Source of the DNA: Oscillospiraceae bacterium
Lineage (GTDB): Bacteria > Bacillota > Clostridia > Oscillospirales > Ruminococcaceae
NCBI GenBank assembly: GCA_017460835.1
Contig: JAFUAD010000046.1
Span: forward strand, 62,001-126,000
Direction of reading: 5' to 3'
Length of the DNA: 64,000 nt
Shown: positions 17,137-25,564 of the stretch, in pieces
Layout: every line of letters begins with the position of its first letter
How positions within the stretch are numbered: position 1 is the first letter of the stretch
Notes under the pieces: generated by a model
The model's input: only the letters and a program-made list of their open reading frames with translations
Told to the model about the DNA's origin: nothing
Database searches by the model: none
Program-made: the position numbers and the translations under genes

Positions 17137-17985
17137 TCAGATGTGTTTTGAATACCGAATTTTGAATACCGAATACAGATACTCTGCGACTGCGTCGTCT
17201 GTATTTCTTCCGATGATGATGTCGGCCTGTGCTTTCAGCTCCTCCGCGGCATTGCCGACCGCGATCTTCACGTCGCATGCGCGAAAGAGCGGGAAGTCAT
17301 TGTGATTGTCCCCGAAGCCGACGACGGTTTTTGCACCGGTGATCTCTTTCAGCCTGCATATCCCGTGATATTTGGAGGCGTCCGGTGCCGTGACCTCCAG
17401 ATACCAGATTCCCGGCTCATACACATCGCGGTAATAGGCGACGGAGATGCCGCGGAGCTCCTGCAATGCGGCATGGAGCGGGTCGAGCCGTTCCTTCGGT
17501 GCATTGAGCGAGAGAAAGACCGGATTGTATCCATTGAGCTCGCAAAGCGATGCGACCTGTTTGAACGGCTTGTCATAGCGATCCCTGCGCTCCTGATAGT
17601 AGCGCCGCATATGTTCGGTCGTCAGCTCAGTGTAGCAGCACTCAAGCCGGCTTCCCGGCACGCAGAATACAAAGCCGTTGAACCGAAACTGCGAAAACAG
17701 CTCCAGAACCTGCAAAAATGCATCCGGTTTGATGACCGCCGCCGAGACGACGGAATCCGTCACGGGGTCATGCAGGACAGCGCCGTTCTGGAGAATCAGC
17801 GGGAGCTTCAGCGGCAGCCCGCGCAGAATCGGCATGACCGAAAAGCTCGTGCGCGCGGTTGCAGCGGTCAGCGGCAGTCCGTCCTCCAGCAGCTCCGAGA
17901 GAATCCGGAATGATTTATCCGAGACCGAAACATCCGGCTGAAGCAGTGTGCCGTCGAGATCGGTCACATATAATGTATCAGTCAC
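17137..17985 (-). CDS. HAD-superfamily (Cof-type) phosphatase
   Basis: 282 aa from the GTG at 17985. HAD motif I TDLDGTLL, motif II TAATART, and C-terminal GFGDNHNDFPLFRACD (motif IV) with a large Cof-type cap domain. Cof phosphatases act on sugar phosphates, FMN or PLP; the substrate is unknown here. The GTG start overlaps the upstream stop by 8 bp and puts the catalytic Asp near residue 9 as in relatives; an ATG at 18006 would add seven residues. Cotranscription with a cytoplasmic glycosidase suggests sugar-phosphate handling, but that is inference. Confidence 0.85.
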   Translation of the reverse strand: MTDTLYVTDLDGTLLQPDVSVSDKSFRILSELLEDGLPLTAATARTSFSVMPILRGLPLKLPLILQNGAVLHDPVTDSVVSAAVIKPDAFLQVLELFSQFRFNGFVFCVPGSRLECCYTELTTEHMRRYYQERRDRYDKPFKQVASLCELNGYNPVFLSLNAPKERLDPLHAALQELRGISVAYYRDVYEPGIWYLEVTAPDASKYHGICRLKEITGAKTVVGFGDNHNDFPLFRACDVKIAVGNAAEELKAQADIIIGRNTDDAVAEYLYSVFKIRYSKHI

Positions 17986-19420
17986 GGCTCGGCTCGATCG
18001 GGGCATAGGCGATCCGGATATCCGGCAGCGCCGTGATCTCGGTGTAGCTGTTTTGCAGCCCGTCCGGCAGCGTCAGATCGTTTTTGCCGTCTGCGGGCGG
18101 CGCAAAGAGTTTCAGTGTCAGGTCACAGGCGGAGCGCAGCGGCTTTTCAAAGAATGCCGGCATCAGATCGACGAACTTCGTTTCCGGGGATTTATAGAAC
18201 CATCTGCCGTTCAGTTCGATCATATAGTTCCCGTCATCCTTGAAATTGAGCTCGCAGAAATGCGGATTTGCGTCAAAATGCAGCCGGATTCCGAGCCCCT
18301 CTGCGTCCTCTGCATTGCCCCAGCGCAGCCTGACCGGCAGCGTCACGGCATCCTGCTCCGCGATTTCCGGCAGGAACAGGCTGTCCTGAATCCAAGACCT
18401 GAATGTCTGCATGACCGGCTGTGCGATGCCGGTATCGGGGCAGGCGGGGTCTTCGATCTCAAGCCCCAGCCGGCCTCTGTCTCGGAACTGGTAGAAGTTG
18501 ATGCCGGTGAGCCATGTTTCCGGGTCATCCTTCAGCAGCCGGAAGAAGCCGTCCACCATCTCACACTGGTCATAGGGCCCTGTCACATCGCCGTCCGCAT
18601 TGAATTCGCTCATGACCATCGGCTTTGCTGTTCCGCCGTTCAGCTCCGTGAACCGGCGGAAGGAGCGCTTGGTCATCTCATAGGTCTCTTGATAGCTGCC
18701 GCGGCTGTGGGAGTGCCCGCCCTTTTCGGCGACATCATACGGCCAGCCCCAGTGCAGCGCCATGTACTTATCGACCGACCAGATATCGGCGGCGGGGATT
18801 GTGCAGGCAAATTCCGCTTCCTTCACAATTTCGGAGGCGTTCGGGTCCTCAATGCCGCCGATGCAGATGATCGTCTGCACATTCGGGGCATGTGCGCGGA
18901 TGACCTCGCTCGCGTGAACAAAGAACCTTGCCACATCCGCGTAGCTTGCGCGCTTGTTGAAGGAAAACCAGTTTCCGGTCGCCTCGTGATTGAGCCGCAG
19001 CAGCACTCTGCCGTAGGGCTTCAGATCCTCGGCAATCGCGGTCAGGTGCTCGTCGGAGACATTCGGGTCGCATGTGAGCGTCAGTGTCACATCCTGCCCG
19101 TGCCGGCGGATATCCGCCATCTGCCGGAAGACCTCACCGTCGCGGCTGCCGTTCAGCCCGCCGGTGTAGGGGAAGTAGTCATCATAGGGGTAATCCCACT
19201 GGAACGACACCTCCTTGTCGGCGAAGGCATCTCTTGCGCGCGCCGGGAAGGTCTCATCGAGCGGGTAGTAGCAGTACATCAGGTTGACAGAGCGCATCGG
19301 CCTGCCGAGCGTGTGCAGGATGTAGTCCTGCGATACATATTCGCCGCGCTCGCTGCCGTCGGTCAGGTCTGCGGCGCAGCGCGCCCCCTTCATGTGAATG
19401 CGGAAAACTGAATCGTTCAT
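17978..19420 (-). CDS. Cytoplasmic (beta/alpha)8 glycoside hydrolase, GH26/GH-A-like
   Basis: 480 aa, no signal peptide. The N-terminal two-thirds looks like a clan GH-A barrel: the likely acid/base is in LRLNHEATGNWFSF (HEATGNW resembles the GH26 HExNGxW signature) and the nucleophile in KPMVMSEFNADG. A beta-rich C-terminal domain follows (WGNAEDAEGLGIRLHFDANP). That suggests hydrolysis of imported beta-linked oligosaccharides, perhaps mannosides, in the cytosol. Family assignment is tentative. It lies 21 bp after pncB and overlaps the HAD gene. Confidence 0.7.
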   Translation of the reverse strand: MNDSVFRIHMKGARCAADLTDGSERGEYVSQDYILHTLGRPMRSVNLMYCYYPLDETFPARARDAFADKEVSFQWDYPYDDYFPYTGGLNGSRDGEVFRQMADIRRHGQDVTLTLTCDPNVSDEHLTAIAEDLKPYGRVLLRLNHEATGNWFSFNKRASYADVARFFVHASEVIRAHAPNVQTIICIGGIEDPNASEIVKEAEFACTIPAADIWSVDKYMALHWGWPYDVAEKGGHSHSRGSYQETYEMTKRSFRRFTELNGGTAKPMVMSEFNADGDVTGPYDQCEMVDGFFRLLKDDPETWLTGINFYQFRDRGRLGLEIEDPACPDTGIAQPVMQTFRSWIQDSLFLPEIAEQDAVTLPVRLRWGNAEDAEGLGIRLHFDANPHFCELNFKDDGNYMIELNGRWFYKSPETKFVDLMPAFFEKPLRSACDLTLKLFAPPADGKNDLTLPDGLQNSYTEITALPDIRIAYAPIEPSRD

Positions 19421-19441
19421 GGGTGATCCTCTCTGTAGTAT

Positions 19442-20920
19442 TTATTCTGCAAAGTACCGGTCGAGCATCTCGCGCTTCAGCTTCCAGAGCGGCTCGGAGA
19501 GATCGACATAATATGCATGCGGATTTTCAAAGCGCTTGACCTCATCCCAGATCAGCTCAAGCTGCTCTGCGCAGTAGCCGCGGATCTCCTTGATCGGCGG
19601 GCATTCGTAGACGCATTCGCCGTTTTTGAAGATCTGCACCTGCAATTTTCTTGCGGTGAAATCGGTCAGCGTTTTTCTCTTGTAGGTGAATTCCGGGTCG
19701 AAGATGACATAGGGCTTGGTGTCGTCGATGACCTCGTCCGCGAGGGTGATGACATCCGCGATCGCCATACCGGATTCGTTGTCAAAGAGCCGCCAGACCG
19801 CCTTGTGGCCGGGGTTCGTGATCTTTGATGCATTTTCGGAGAGCTTGATCTTCGGCACCAGCGCATCCGGCGCCTCGGCGGAGCCGCAGGCCGCGAGCTT
19901 ATACACGCCGCCGAATACCGGCTCGGAGCGAGAGGTCACAAGCCGTTCCCCGACGCCGAAGCTGTCGATCTGCGCACCCTGAACCAGCAGGTCGCGGATC
20001 AGATACTCGTCAAGCGAATTGGATGCGATGATCCTGACCTCGGTCAGCCCGGCTTCATCGAGCATGATGCGCGCCTTTTTGGAGAGGTAGGCGATATCGC
20101 CGCTGTCGATGCGGATGCCCTGCGGGACATACCCCTCGGCCTTGAGCTCCTGAAACACCTTGATCGCATTCGGCACGCCGGATTTGAGCACATGGTAGGT
20201 ATCGACCAGCAGCGTGCAGGCATCGGGATAGATTTTTGCATAGGCGCGGAATGCTTCAAGCTCCGTCGGGAACATCTGTACCCAGCTGTGCGCCATTGTC
20301 CCGAGCGCCGGCACATCGAATTCGCGGTCGCAGATCGCACAGGCCGTACCCGCAGCGCCGGCGATATACGCCGCACGCGCACCGTACAGCGCGCCGTCTG
20401 CGCCCTGTGCCCTGCGCGAGCCGAATTCCATGACGGGTCTGCCCGCGGCCGCACGGACAATGCGGTTTGCCTTTGTCGCGATCAGCGACTGGTGATTGAT
20501 CGTGAGGAGCAGCATGGTCTCGATAAACTGCGCCTGCATCGCCGGGCCGCAGACGGTCAGCAGCGGCTCATGCGGAAAGATCGGCGTTCCCTCGGGAATC
20601 GCCCAGACATCGCAGGCAAAGCGGAAATCCGCCAGATACTGCAAAAACCGTTCGGAAAAGATGCGCTTTTCCCGCAGATACCAGATATCCGCCTCGGTAA
20701 AGCGCAGTGCCTTCAGGTAGTCGATCGCCTGCTCCAGTCCTGCGAGAATCGCATAGCCGCCGTCATCGGGCACCTTGCGGAAGAATAGGTCAAAGCAGGT
20801 CCGGACCTCGCCGAGCCCGTTTTCCAGAAAGCCGTTTGCCATGGTCAGCTCGTAGAAATCGACCAGCATCGTCAGATTGCGTGCGGCAGAAAGGGATTCA
20901 TTTGCAGATTCCGTACTCAT
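19442..20920 (-). CDS. pncB: Nicotinate phosphoribosyltransferase
   Basis: 492 aa. Nicotinate plus PRPP to nicotinate mononucleotide, the entry of the Preiss-Handler NAD route. Motifs: LVDFYELTMANGFLENG at the N-terminus, GSRRAQGADGALYGARAAY, and DTYHVLKSGVPNAIKV, then RIDSGDIAYLSKKAR. The ATG at 20920 follows AAAAGGAG; an upstream in-frame ATG at 20938 lacks a site. First gene of a long minus-strand series, with a consensus promoter at 21043-21071 and a structured leader. Confidence 0.94.
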   Translation of the reverse strand: MSTESANESLSAARNLTMLVDFYELTMANGFLENGLGEVRTCFDLFFRKVPDDGGYAILAGLEQAIDYLKALRFTEADIWYLREKRIFSERFLQYLADFRFACDVWAIPEGTPIFPHEPLLTVCGPAMQAQFIETMLLLTINHQSLIATKANRIVRAAAGRPVMEFGSRRAQGADGALYGARAAYIAGAAGTACAICDREFDVPALGTMAHSWVQMFPTELEAFRAYAKIYPDACTLLVDTYHVLKSGVPNAIKVFQELKAEGYVPQGIRIDSGDIAYLSKKARIMLDEAGLTEVRIIASNSLDEYLIRDLLVQGAQIDSFGVGERLVTSRSEPVFGGVYKLAACGSAEAPDALVPKIKLSENASKITNPGHKAVWRLFDNESGMAIADVITLADEVIDDTKPYVIFDPEFTYKRKTLTDFTARKLQVQIFKNGECVYECPPIKEIRGYCAEQLELIWDEVKRFENPHAYYVDLSEPLWKLKREMLDRYFAE

Positions 20921-20946
20921 ACCGTTTCTCCTTTTCATTCACAGCG

Positions 20947-21020
20947 CGGCTGTCCGCCGGCACACCGCAGCAGACAGCCGTTGATATTCCGTATTCCGCG
21001 TATCTGCCGAAAGGGGCAGA
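20947..21020 (-). other. Structured 5' leader of pncB (two hairpins)
   Basis: The predicted pncB leader is about 115 nt. It holds an 8-bp hairpin CGGCTGTC/GACAGCCG (20947-20954 with 20973-20980) and a 6-bp hairpin TCTGCC/GGCAGA (21003-21008 with 21015-21020). No U-tract terminator follows, so any control would act on translation or RNA stability. It does not match a riboswitch I know. Confidence 0.45.
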
Positions 21021-21042
21021 ATGCACATTCATACACTTTAAC

Positions 21043-21071
21043 ATTTTACTACAAAATCGGGATTTCGTCAA
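21043..21071 (-). promoter_or_regulatory. Sigma-A promoter of pncB
   Basis: Minus strand: -35 TTGACG (21071-21066), 17-bp spacer, -10 TAAAAT (21048-21043). It diverges from the ahcY promoter 50 bp away in an AT-rich intergenic stretch. Confidence 0.8.
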
Positions 21072-21120
21072 GTATTTCTTGAAAAATACACATGTAAATA
21101 TAAAAAATTATGCAATTCGC

Positions 21121-21149
21121 TTGCATTTTACCCGAAAATATGGTAAAAT
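21121..21149 (+). promoter_or_regulatory. Sigma-A promoter of the ahcY operon
   Basis: -35 TTGCAT (21121-21126), 17-bp spacer, -10 TAAAAT (21144-21149), giving a leader of about 30 nt to the ahcY ATG, whose ribosome-binding site is AAAGGAAG. The leader is too short for a SAM or SAH riboswitch. Confidence 0.75.
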
Positions 21150-21185
21150 AAAAGGAAAGTTTTTGTCAGAAAGGAAGCACCTGTT

Positions 21186-22445
21186 ATGAGCACGATCAGT
21201 GAGATCCGCGATGAATCCCTCTGGGAGAGCGGAGAACGGAAAATCCAGTGGGTAAAGGGCAATATGCCGCTGCTGCGCGGAATCGAGGAGGATTTTGCAG
21301 CGACAAAGCCCCTTGCCGGAAAGCGCATTGCGCTCTCCATTCACCTTGAGGCGAAGACCGCCTATCTCTGCCGGGTTCTGGCGGCGGGCGGCGCGGAAAT
21401 GTATATCACCGGCTCCAATCCGCTCTCGACGCAGGACGACGTCGCCGCGGCACTGGTTCACGGCGGACTGAATGTCTTTGCATGGCACGGCACGACGCCG
21501 GAGGAATATGAAGCGCACACCCGCCGCGTGATCGAGGCAAAGCCGCATTTCATCATTGATGACGGCGGCGATCTCGTGACGCTGATTCACAATGAGTATC
21601 CCGAACTGCTGGAGAACGTGATCGGCGGCTGCGAGGAGACGACAACCGGTATTCTGCGGCTGCGCGTCATGGCGGATGCCGGCACGCTGAAATTCCCGAT
21701 GATGCTGGTCAATGACGCAGACTGCAAGCACCTGTTCGACAACCGCTACGGCACCGGGCAGTCCGTCTGGGACGGCATCAACCGGACGACCAACCTGATC
21801 GTCGCGGGAAAGACCGTCGTCATCGCGGGCTACGGCTGGTGCGGCAAGGGCGCCGCGATGCGCGCAAAGGGGCTCGGCGCAAAGGTCATCGTGACCGAGA
21901 TCGACCCGGTCAAGGCGATCGAAGCGGTCATGGACGGCTTTACCGTGATGAAAATGGAGGAGGCGGCGAAAATCGGCGACTTCTTCGTGACCGTGACCGG
22001 ATGCAGCCGCGTGATCGCGGAAAACAGCTTCCTGAATATGCATGAGGGCGCGATCCTCTGCAACGCCGGGCATTTCGATGTCGAGGTGGATATGGCAGGG
22101 CTGCGGGCGCTCGCGGTTGAAGCCTTCCCGGCGCGGAACAATATCACCGGTTACCGCCTGCCGAACGGCAGAACGATCTATGTCATCGCGGAGGGCAGGC
22201 TCGTGAATCTCGCGGCGGGCGACGGCCACCCGGCTGAGATCATGGACATGAGCTTTGCGATTCAGGCGCTGAGCGCAAAGTGGCTGATCGAAAACCGCGG
22301 AACCGTCAGCGAAATGCTGAACAATGTGCCGCGCGCGGTCGATGAGGACGTCGCGTGGCGGAAGCTCCGCAGCATGGGGCTGGAGATCGACACGCTGACC
22401 CCGGAGCAGAGAGCCTATCTCTACGGAGAAACAGCAGAAGCGTAA
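21186..22445 (+). CDS. ahcY: Adenosylhomocysteinase family protein (SAH or SIH hydrolase)
   Basis: 419 aa, the shorter AhcY class without the roughly 40-residue insertion of many bacterial enzymes. NAD-binding GYGWCGKGAAMRAKGLGA starts at residue 215; substrate-site landmarks include IHLEAKTAYL, GCEETTTGI and NAGHFDVEVDM. It releases homocysteine from S-adenosylhomocysteine; short-form homologues in methanogens instead use S-inosylhomocysteine. Because mtaD (MTA/SAH deaminase) and pnp are in the same operon, the inosyl route is plausible here, but substrate choice cannot be read from sequence. Confidence 0.93.
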   Translation: MSTISEIRDESLWESGERKIQWVKGNMPLLRGIEEDFAATKPLAGKRIALSIHLEAKTAYLCRVLAAGGAEMYITGSNPLSTQDDVAAALVHGGLNVFAWHGTTPEEYEAHTRRVIEAKPHFIIDDGGDLVTLIHNEYPELLENVIGGCEETTTGILRLRVMADAGTLKFPMMLVNDADCKHLFDNRYGTGQSVWDGINRTTNLIVAGKTVVIAGYGWCGKGAAMRAKGLGAKVIVTEIDPVKAIEAVMDGFTVMKMEEAAKIGDFFVTVTGCSRVIAENSFLNMHEGAILCNAGHFDVEVDMAGLRALAVEAFPARNNITGYRLPNGRTIYVIAEGRLVNLAAGDGHPAEIMDMSFAIQALSAKWLIENRGTVSEMLNNVPRAVDEDVAWRKLRSMGLEIDTLTPEQRAYLYGETAEA

Positions 22446-22481
22446 TTTTTGTATAAATCAAATCAGATCGGAGGGATCATC

Positions 22482-23198
22482 ATGAGCGAACAGATGAACG
22501 AAATGATGCAGATGCAGGAGCAGCTTGCAAGGGTAGAGGCGAAGCTCACGGCGAGCGAGACCCGCTCCCAGCTGATCGCGGACCGCTTGGAGCGGCTGCT
22601 CGATGCGCAGGAAAAGCAGGATGCGCGGCTGGAGCGGTATATGACCGTGATGCAGAAGAAGGTTTCGACTGCATTCCGCGAGATCTACACGATGCAGGTG
22701 TCGCATATGGAGCTGGTCGGGGAGACCTTTGCCGATATCCAGAACCATGTGGCATCCATGCGCAAGGAGCTGACCGACCTGATGCAGACCGGCATGGACC
22801 TGCTGGACGAGCGCAGTCAGGAGGGCATCGCGCGCATGGCGGAGGAGTTCGATCAGCTTCAGAATGCCGTCGCGACGAACAATGACCTGATTACCGATCA
22901 CGGCAATTCGATTCATAATACCGTGCTCGACAGCTTTGCGCAGATGGCGTCGATGCAGGAGGCCGATATCGAATTGCAGGATGACCGGAATGCCAGAGTT
23001 ACGCAGAAGATCTCTGCGGCATTTGAGCAGCTCTATACCATGCTGCTGACCAATATGGATCTTGTCAACGACAGCTTCATAAAGACCGAGGGCATGCTGA
23101 AGGCGGTCGGGGAGCGCTCGACTGCGATGCACGAGACCACTGCCGATCTGCTCGACGACCGCATTGCGCGGCTGGAGCAGCAGTTTTCCGAGCGGTAA
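22482..23198 (+). CDS. Coiled-coil protein with an internal duplication
   Basis: 238 aa, almost wholly helical and charged, no membrane segment. It starts at the ATG at 22482 (GGAGG upstream). Two regions resemble each other: VSTAFREIYTMQVSHMELVG in the first half and ISAAFEQLYTMLLTNMDLVN in the second, each followed by a segment containing LLDER or LLDDR then IARM/IARL, so the protein arose by duplication of a roughly 100-residue unit. Function unknown; it lies 36 bp after ahcY and 14 bp before pnp, so it shares their transcript. Confidence 0.75.
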   Translation: MSEQMNEMMQMQEQLARVEAKLTASETRSQLIADRLERLLDAQEKQDARLERYMTVMQKKVSTAFREIYTMQVSHMELVGETFADIQNHVASMRKELTDLMQTGMDLLDERSQEGIARMAEEFDQLQNAVATNNDLITDHGNSIHNTVLDSFAQMASMQEADIELQDDRNARVTQKISAAFEQLYTMLLTNMDLVNDSFIKTEGMLKAVGERSTAMHETTADLLDDRIARLEQQFSER

Positions 23199-23212
23199 CG
23201 GAGGGGATACAG

Positions 23213-24043
23213 ATGAATGGAAAGGAACAGCTTGATGCGTGCTATGCCTATGTGTCGGCGCGCATCGCATTCAGGCCGAGGATCGCGCTGATTCTCGGCT
23301 CCGGGCTCGGCGCATTCGCCGATCATATTGATATCGAATCGACGCTTGACTATGCGGAGATTCCGGGCTTTCCGGTTTCGACCGTCGCCGGGCACGCCGG
23401 ACGCTTTGTGTTCGGGTACTGCGACGGTATTCCGGTTGCGGTCATGCAGGGCAGAGTGCATATGTACGAGGGCTACACTCCGCAGGAGGCGGTGCTGCCG
23501 GTTCGCCTGCTGCACCTGCTCGGCGCGGAGATCCTGTTCCTGACGAATGCTGCGGGCGGCATCCAGCCCGGCATGCATGCGGGCGAGTTTATGCTGATTA
23601 CCGATCAGATTTCGAGCTTTGTGCCGTCGCCGCTGCGCGGGGCCAATCTCGATGAGCTCGGCGTCCGGTTCCCGGATATGAGCGAAATATACAGCACGCG
23701 GCTGAACCGGATCATCCGGAAAATCGCCGTCAATGCGGACATTCCGCTGAAGGAGGGCGTCTATGTGCAGACCGCGGGGCCTGCGTATGAATCGCCCGCA
23801 GAAATCCGGATGTTCCGGCTGCTCGGCGCGGATGCCGTCGGCATGAGCACCGCGATCGAAGCGATTGCGGCACGGCACTGCGGCATGGAGATCTGCGGCG
23901 TGTCCTGCATCAGCAATCTCGCTGCGGGCATCTCTCCGCATCCGCTGACCCATGAGGAGGTCAAGGAGGCCGGCGACAAGGCAGCACCGCAGTTTGAAAA
24001 GCTGGTGCGCGCGGCAATCGCGGAAATGGGGAAGGCAGAGTGA
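23213..24043 (+). CDS. Purine-nucleoside phosphorylase (trimeric type)
   Basis: 276 aa. Class I PNP landmarks: ALILGSGLGAFADHI, TVAGHAGRFVFGY, GRVHMYEGYTPQEAV, TNAAGGI, VQTAGPAYESPAEIRMFRLL, and GMSTAIEAIAARHCGMEI. It phosphorolyses inosine or guanosine to the base plus ribose-1-phosphate. In this operon it would remove the nucleoside released by AhcY, pulling SAH hydrolysis forward. Confidence 0.94.
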   Translation: MNGKEQLDACYAYVSARIAFRPRIALILGSGLGAFADHIDIESTLDYAEIPGFPVSTVAGHAGRFVFGYCDGIPVAVMQGRVHMYEGYTPQEAVLPVRLLHLLGAEILFLTNAAGGIQPGMHAGEFMLITDQISSFVPSPLRGANLDELGVRFPDMSEIYSTRLNRIIRKIAVNADIPLKEGVYVQTAGPAYESPAEIRMFRLLGADAVGMSTAIEAIAARHCGMEICGVSCISNLAAGISPHPLTHEEVKEAGDKAAPQFEKLVRAAIAEMGKAE

Positions 24044-24050
24044 ACCGGAC

Positions 24051-24824
24051 ATGGATCAGAATCATAAGTATCTTGATACTTTTTTCATGACGGACGAACA
24101 GATCAGGGAAGTCAAGGAGATTGCATATGCCAATCATACGATCGCTTTGCTTCTGATTTTCTGTGCTTGTCCTTCCGTTTTGATCTTTCTTATGGAGCTC
24201 ATGGGGACCGGTCTGGCTGATGCATCCGTTCTGACGGCCGTGGTCTTTGCCAGCATGCTGTTTGCAGTCGCATCCTTCGGGATGAGTGTGTTTCTCCGGG
24301 TGTTCATAAATGCCGAAAGGATGAGAAGCAGGCTGTACGGCGCAGGCCGGAATGCCGCCGCACTGAAAAAGCGTCCCCAGATCCCCCTGAAAAGAATGGG
24401 CAAGGGCGTCAAGATCACATTCGGCATCATATACGCATTCTGTCTGGTTTTTACTCCGGTTTACGACATAGATCAAGGCCTTGACCCGGATACCGGCATC
24501 GGTGCGTTTATTCCGCAGATCATTTCATTGATCGGGCTGATTGTCTCGCTGATCGTTCTGGCATACGGCGACTATCTGCTGTCAAAGCATGCAGCGAAAA
24601 AAGCGCGTCAGACGGCGGATGAACCGGAGGACCCTGCGGTGAAGCGCGGCGAAAGGAGATACAAACGGCGAATGGCCGGGGCAGCCGTTCTCTATATCTG
24701 CTGCATTGTTCTGGCTGCGGTGTCCGTTGCGGCAAAGCTGTCCTTTGCTGTGCTGCTGCTCCCTGCCGTACTGATCGGCGCCGTTTTCTTCATGAGCATC
24801 ATCCTCGCGATGCTTTTATCATGA
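24051..24824 (+). CDS. Polytopic membrane protein, unknown function
   Basis: 257 aa with about six hydrophobic segments, in three pairs: residues about 25-85 (TIALLLIFCACPSVLIFLME; LTAVVFASMLFAVASFGMSV), about 125-180 (FGIIYAFCLVFTPV; FIPQIISLIGLIVSLIVLAY) and about 215-257 (AAVLYICCIVLAAVSVAA; FAVLLLPAVLIGAVFF), with basic loops. No family recognised. The ATG is 8 bp after the pnp stop with only a weak AAGGCAGAG ribosome-binding site, so it may be coupled to pnp. Confidence 0.65.
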   Translation: MDQNHKYLDTFFMTDEQIREVKEIAYANHTIALLLIFCACPSVLIFLMELMGTGLADASVLTAVVFASMLFAVASFGMSVFLRVFINAERMRSRLYGAGRNAAALKKRPQIPLKRMGKGVKITFGIIYAFCLVFTPVYDIDQGLDPDTGIGAFIPQIISLIGLIVSLIVLAYGDYLLSKHAAKKARQTADEPEDPAVKRGERRYKRRMAGAAVLYICCIVLAAVSVAAKLSFAVLLLPAVLIGAVFFMSIILAMLLS

Positions 24825-24934
24825 CGGCTTTCATGACCGCGGCATTCGCCCTGCGGATGACGGGACGGCAGAAGCTGCATTGAGGCCGGCTTTGGCTTTT
24901 TGTGATAGTTTGGAACAGGAGTGAGAGAAACAGC

Positions 24935-25564
24935 GTGCAGAGATTTACAAAGGAAGAAAAAACACTGCGGCAGCTTCTGGAATGGGGCAGAAAGCATCTC
25001 CGGATGCGCACGAAGGTCAATTACAACTTTGCCCTGACCGCTGACGATGCACTGAACAGAAACCGGAATGACGAATACCGGCGCTGCTTTGTCACAAAGG
25101 AATATGAGTATATCTCGGATACCGCGCGGCATTTTCCGCTCGGTGAATACGGCGAGACCGTGAACGGCTGGCTGCAAAGTGTCCGTCAGCTCACGGAGGT
25201 GTTCCGCGAGCGGCATGATATGCGCACACAGCTTGAAAAGCTGCTGCGGGATGATCCGCTCTATGACAGAATGGAGGCGATCTTCTACGATCTTGCCGCG
25301 AGAATGCTGCATCTGCTCAGCTTTTTTCAGTATGACAGAATCGGCAATGACCGCTACCGGGAGGCCATGCAGAGCCGGATCGGCAATCTGCTTCAGCGTT
25401 CGGGGCTTCTGCTTGATTACTACGGCTCTTATCTGAGCTTTCAGTCCTCCTCCGCCTATGCCGACGACACGGATGAGATCGACCATATCCAGATCGCCGT
25501 GGAGGCGATGCAGGAGGCGCTGGAGCAGTCAAAGGGCAATACGATGAAAGGACAGGAAACATGA
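24935..25564 (+). CDS. Helical protein of unknown function
   Basis: 209 aa from a GTG at 24935 preceded by AGGAGTGAGAG; an earlier GTG at 24902 has no ribosome-binding site. The product is soluble and helical, with an aromatic-rich stretch (LLDYYGSYLSFQSSSAYADD) and an acidic end. No family recognised. The stop overlaps the mtaD start (ATGA), indicating translational coupling to the deaminase. Confidence 0.65.
   Translation: MQRFTKEEKTLRQLLEWGRKHLRMRTKVNYNFALTADDALNRNRNDEYRRCFVTKEYEYISDTARHFPLGEYGETVNGWLQSVRQLTEVFRERHDMRTQLEKLLRDDPLYDRMEAIFYDLAARMLHLLSFFQYDRIGNDRYREAMQSRIGNLLQRSGLLLDYYGSYLSFQSSSAYADDTDEIDHIQIAVEAMQEALEQSKGNTMKGQET

Noticed and set aside
17948-19411. 487-codon open frame on the plus strand
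   Set aside because: Mirror of the GH26-like gene; His/Arg/Asp-rich shadow composition and no ribosome-binding site.
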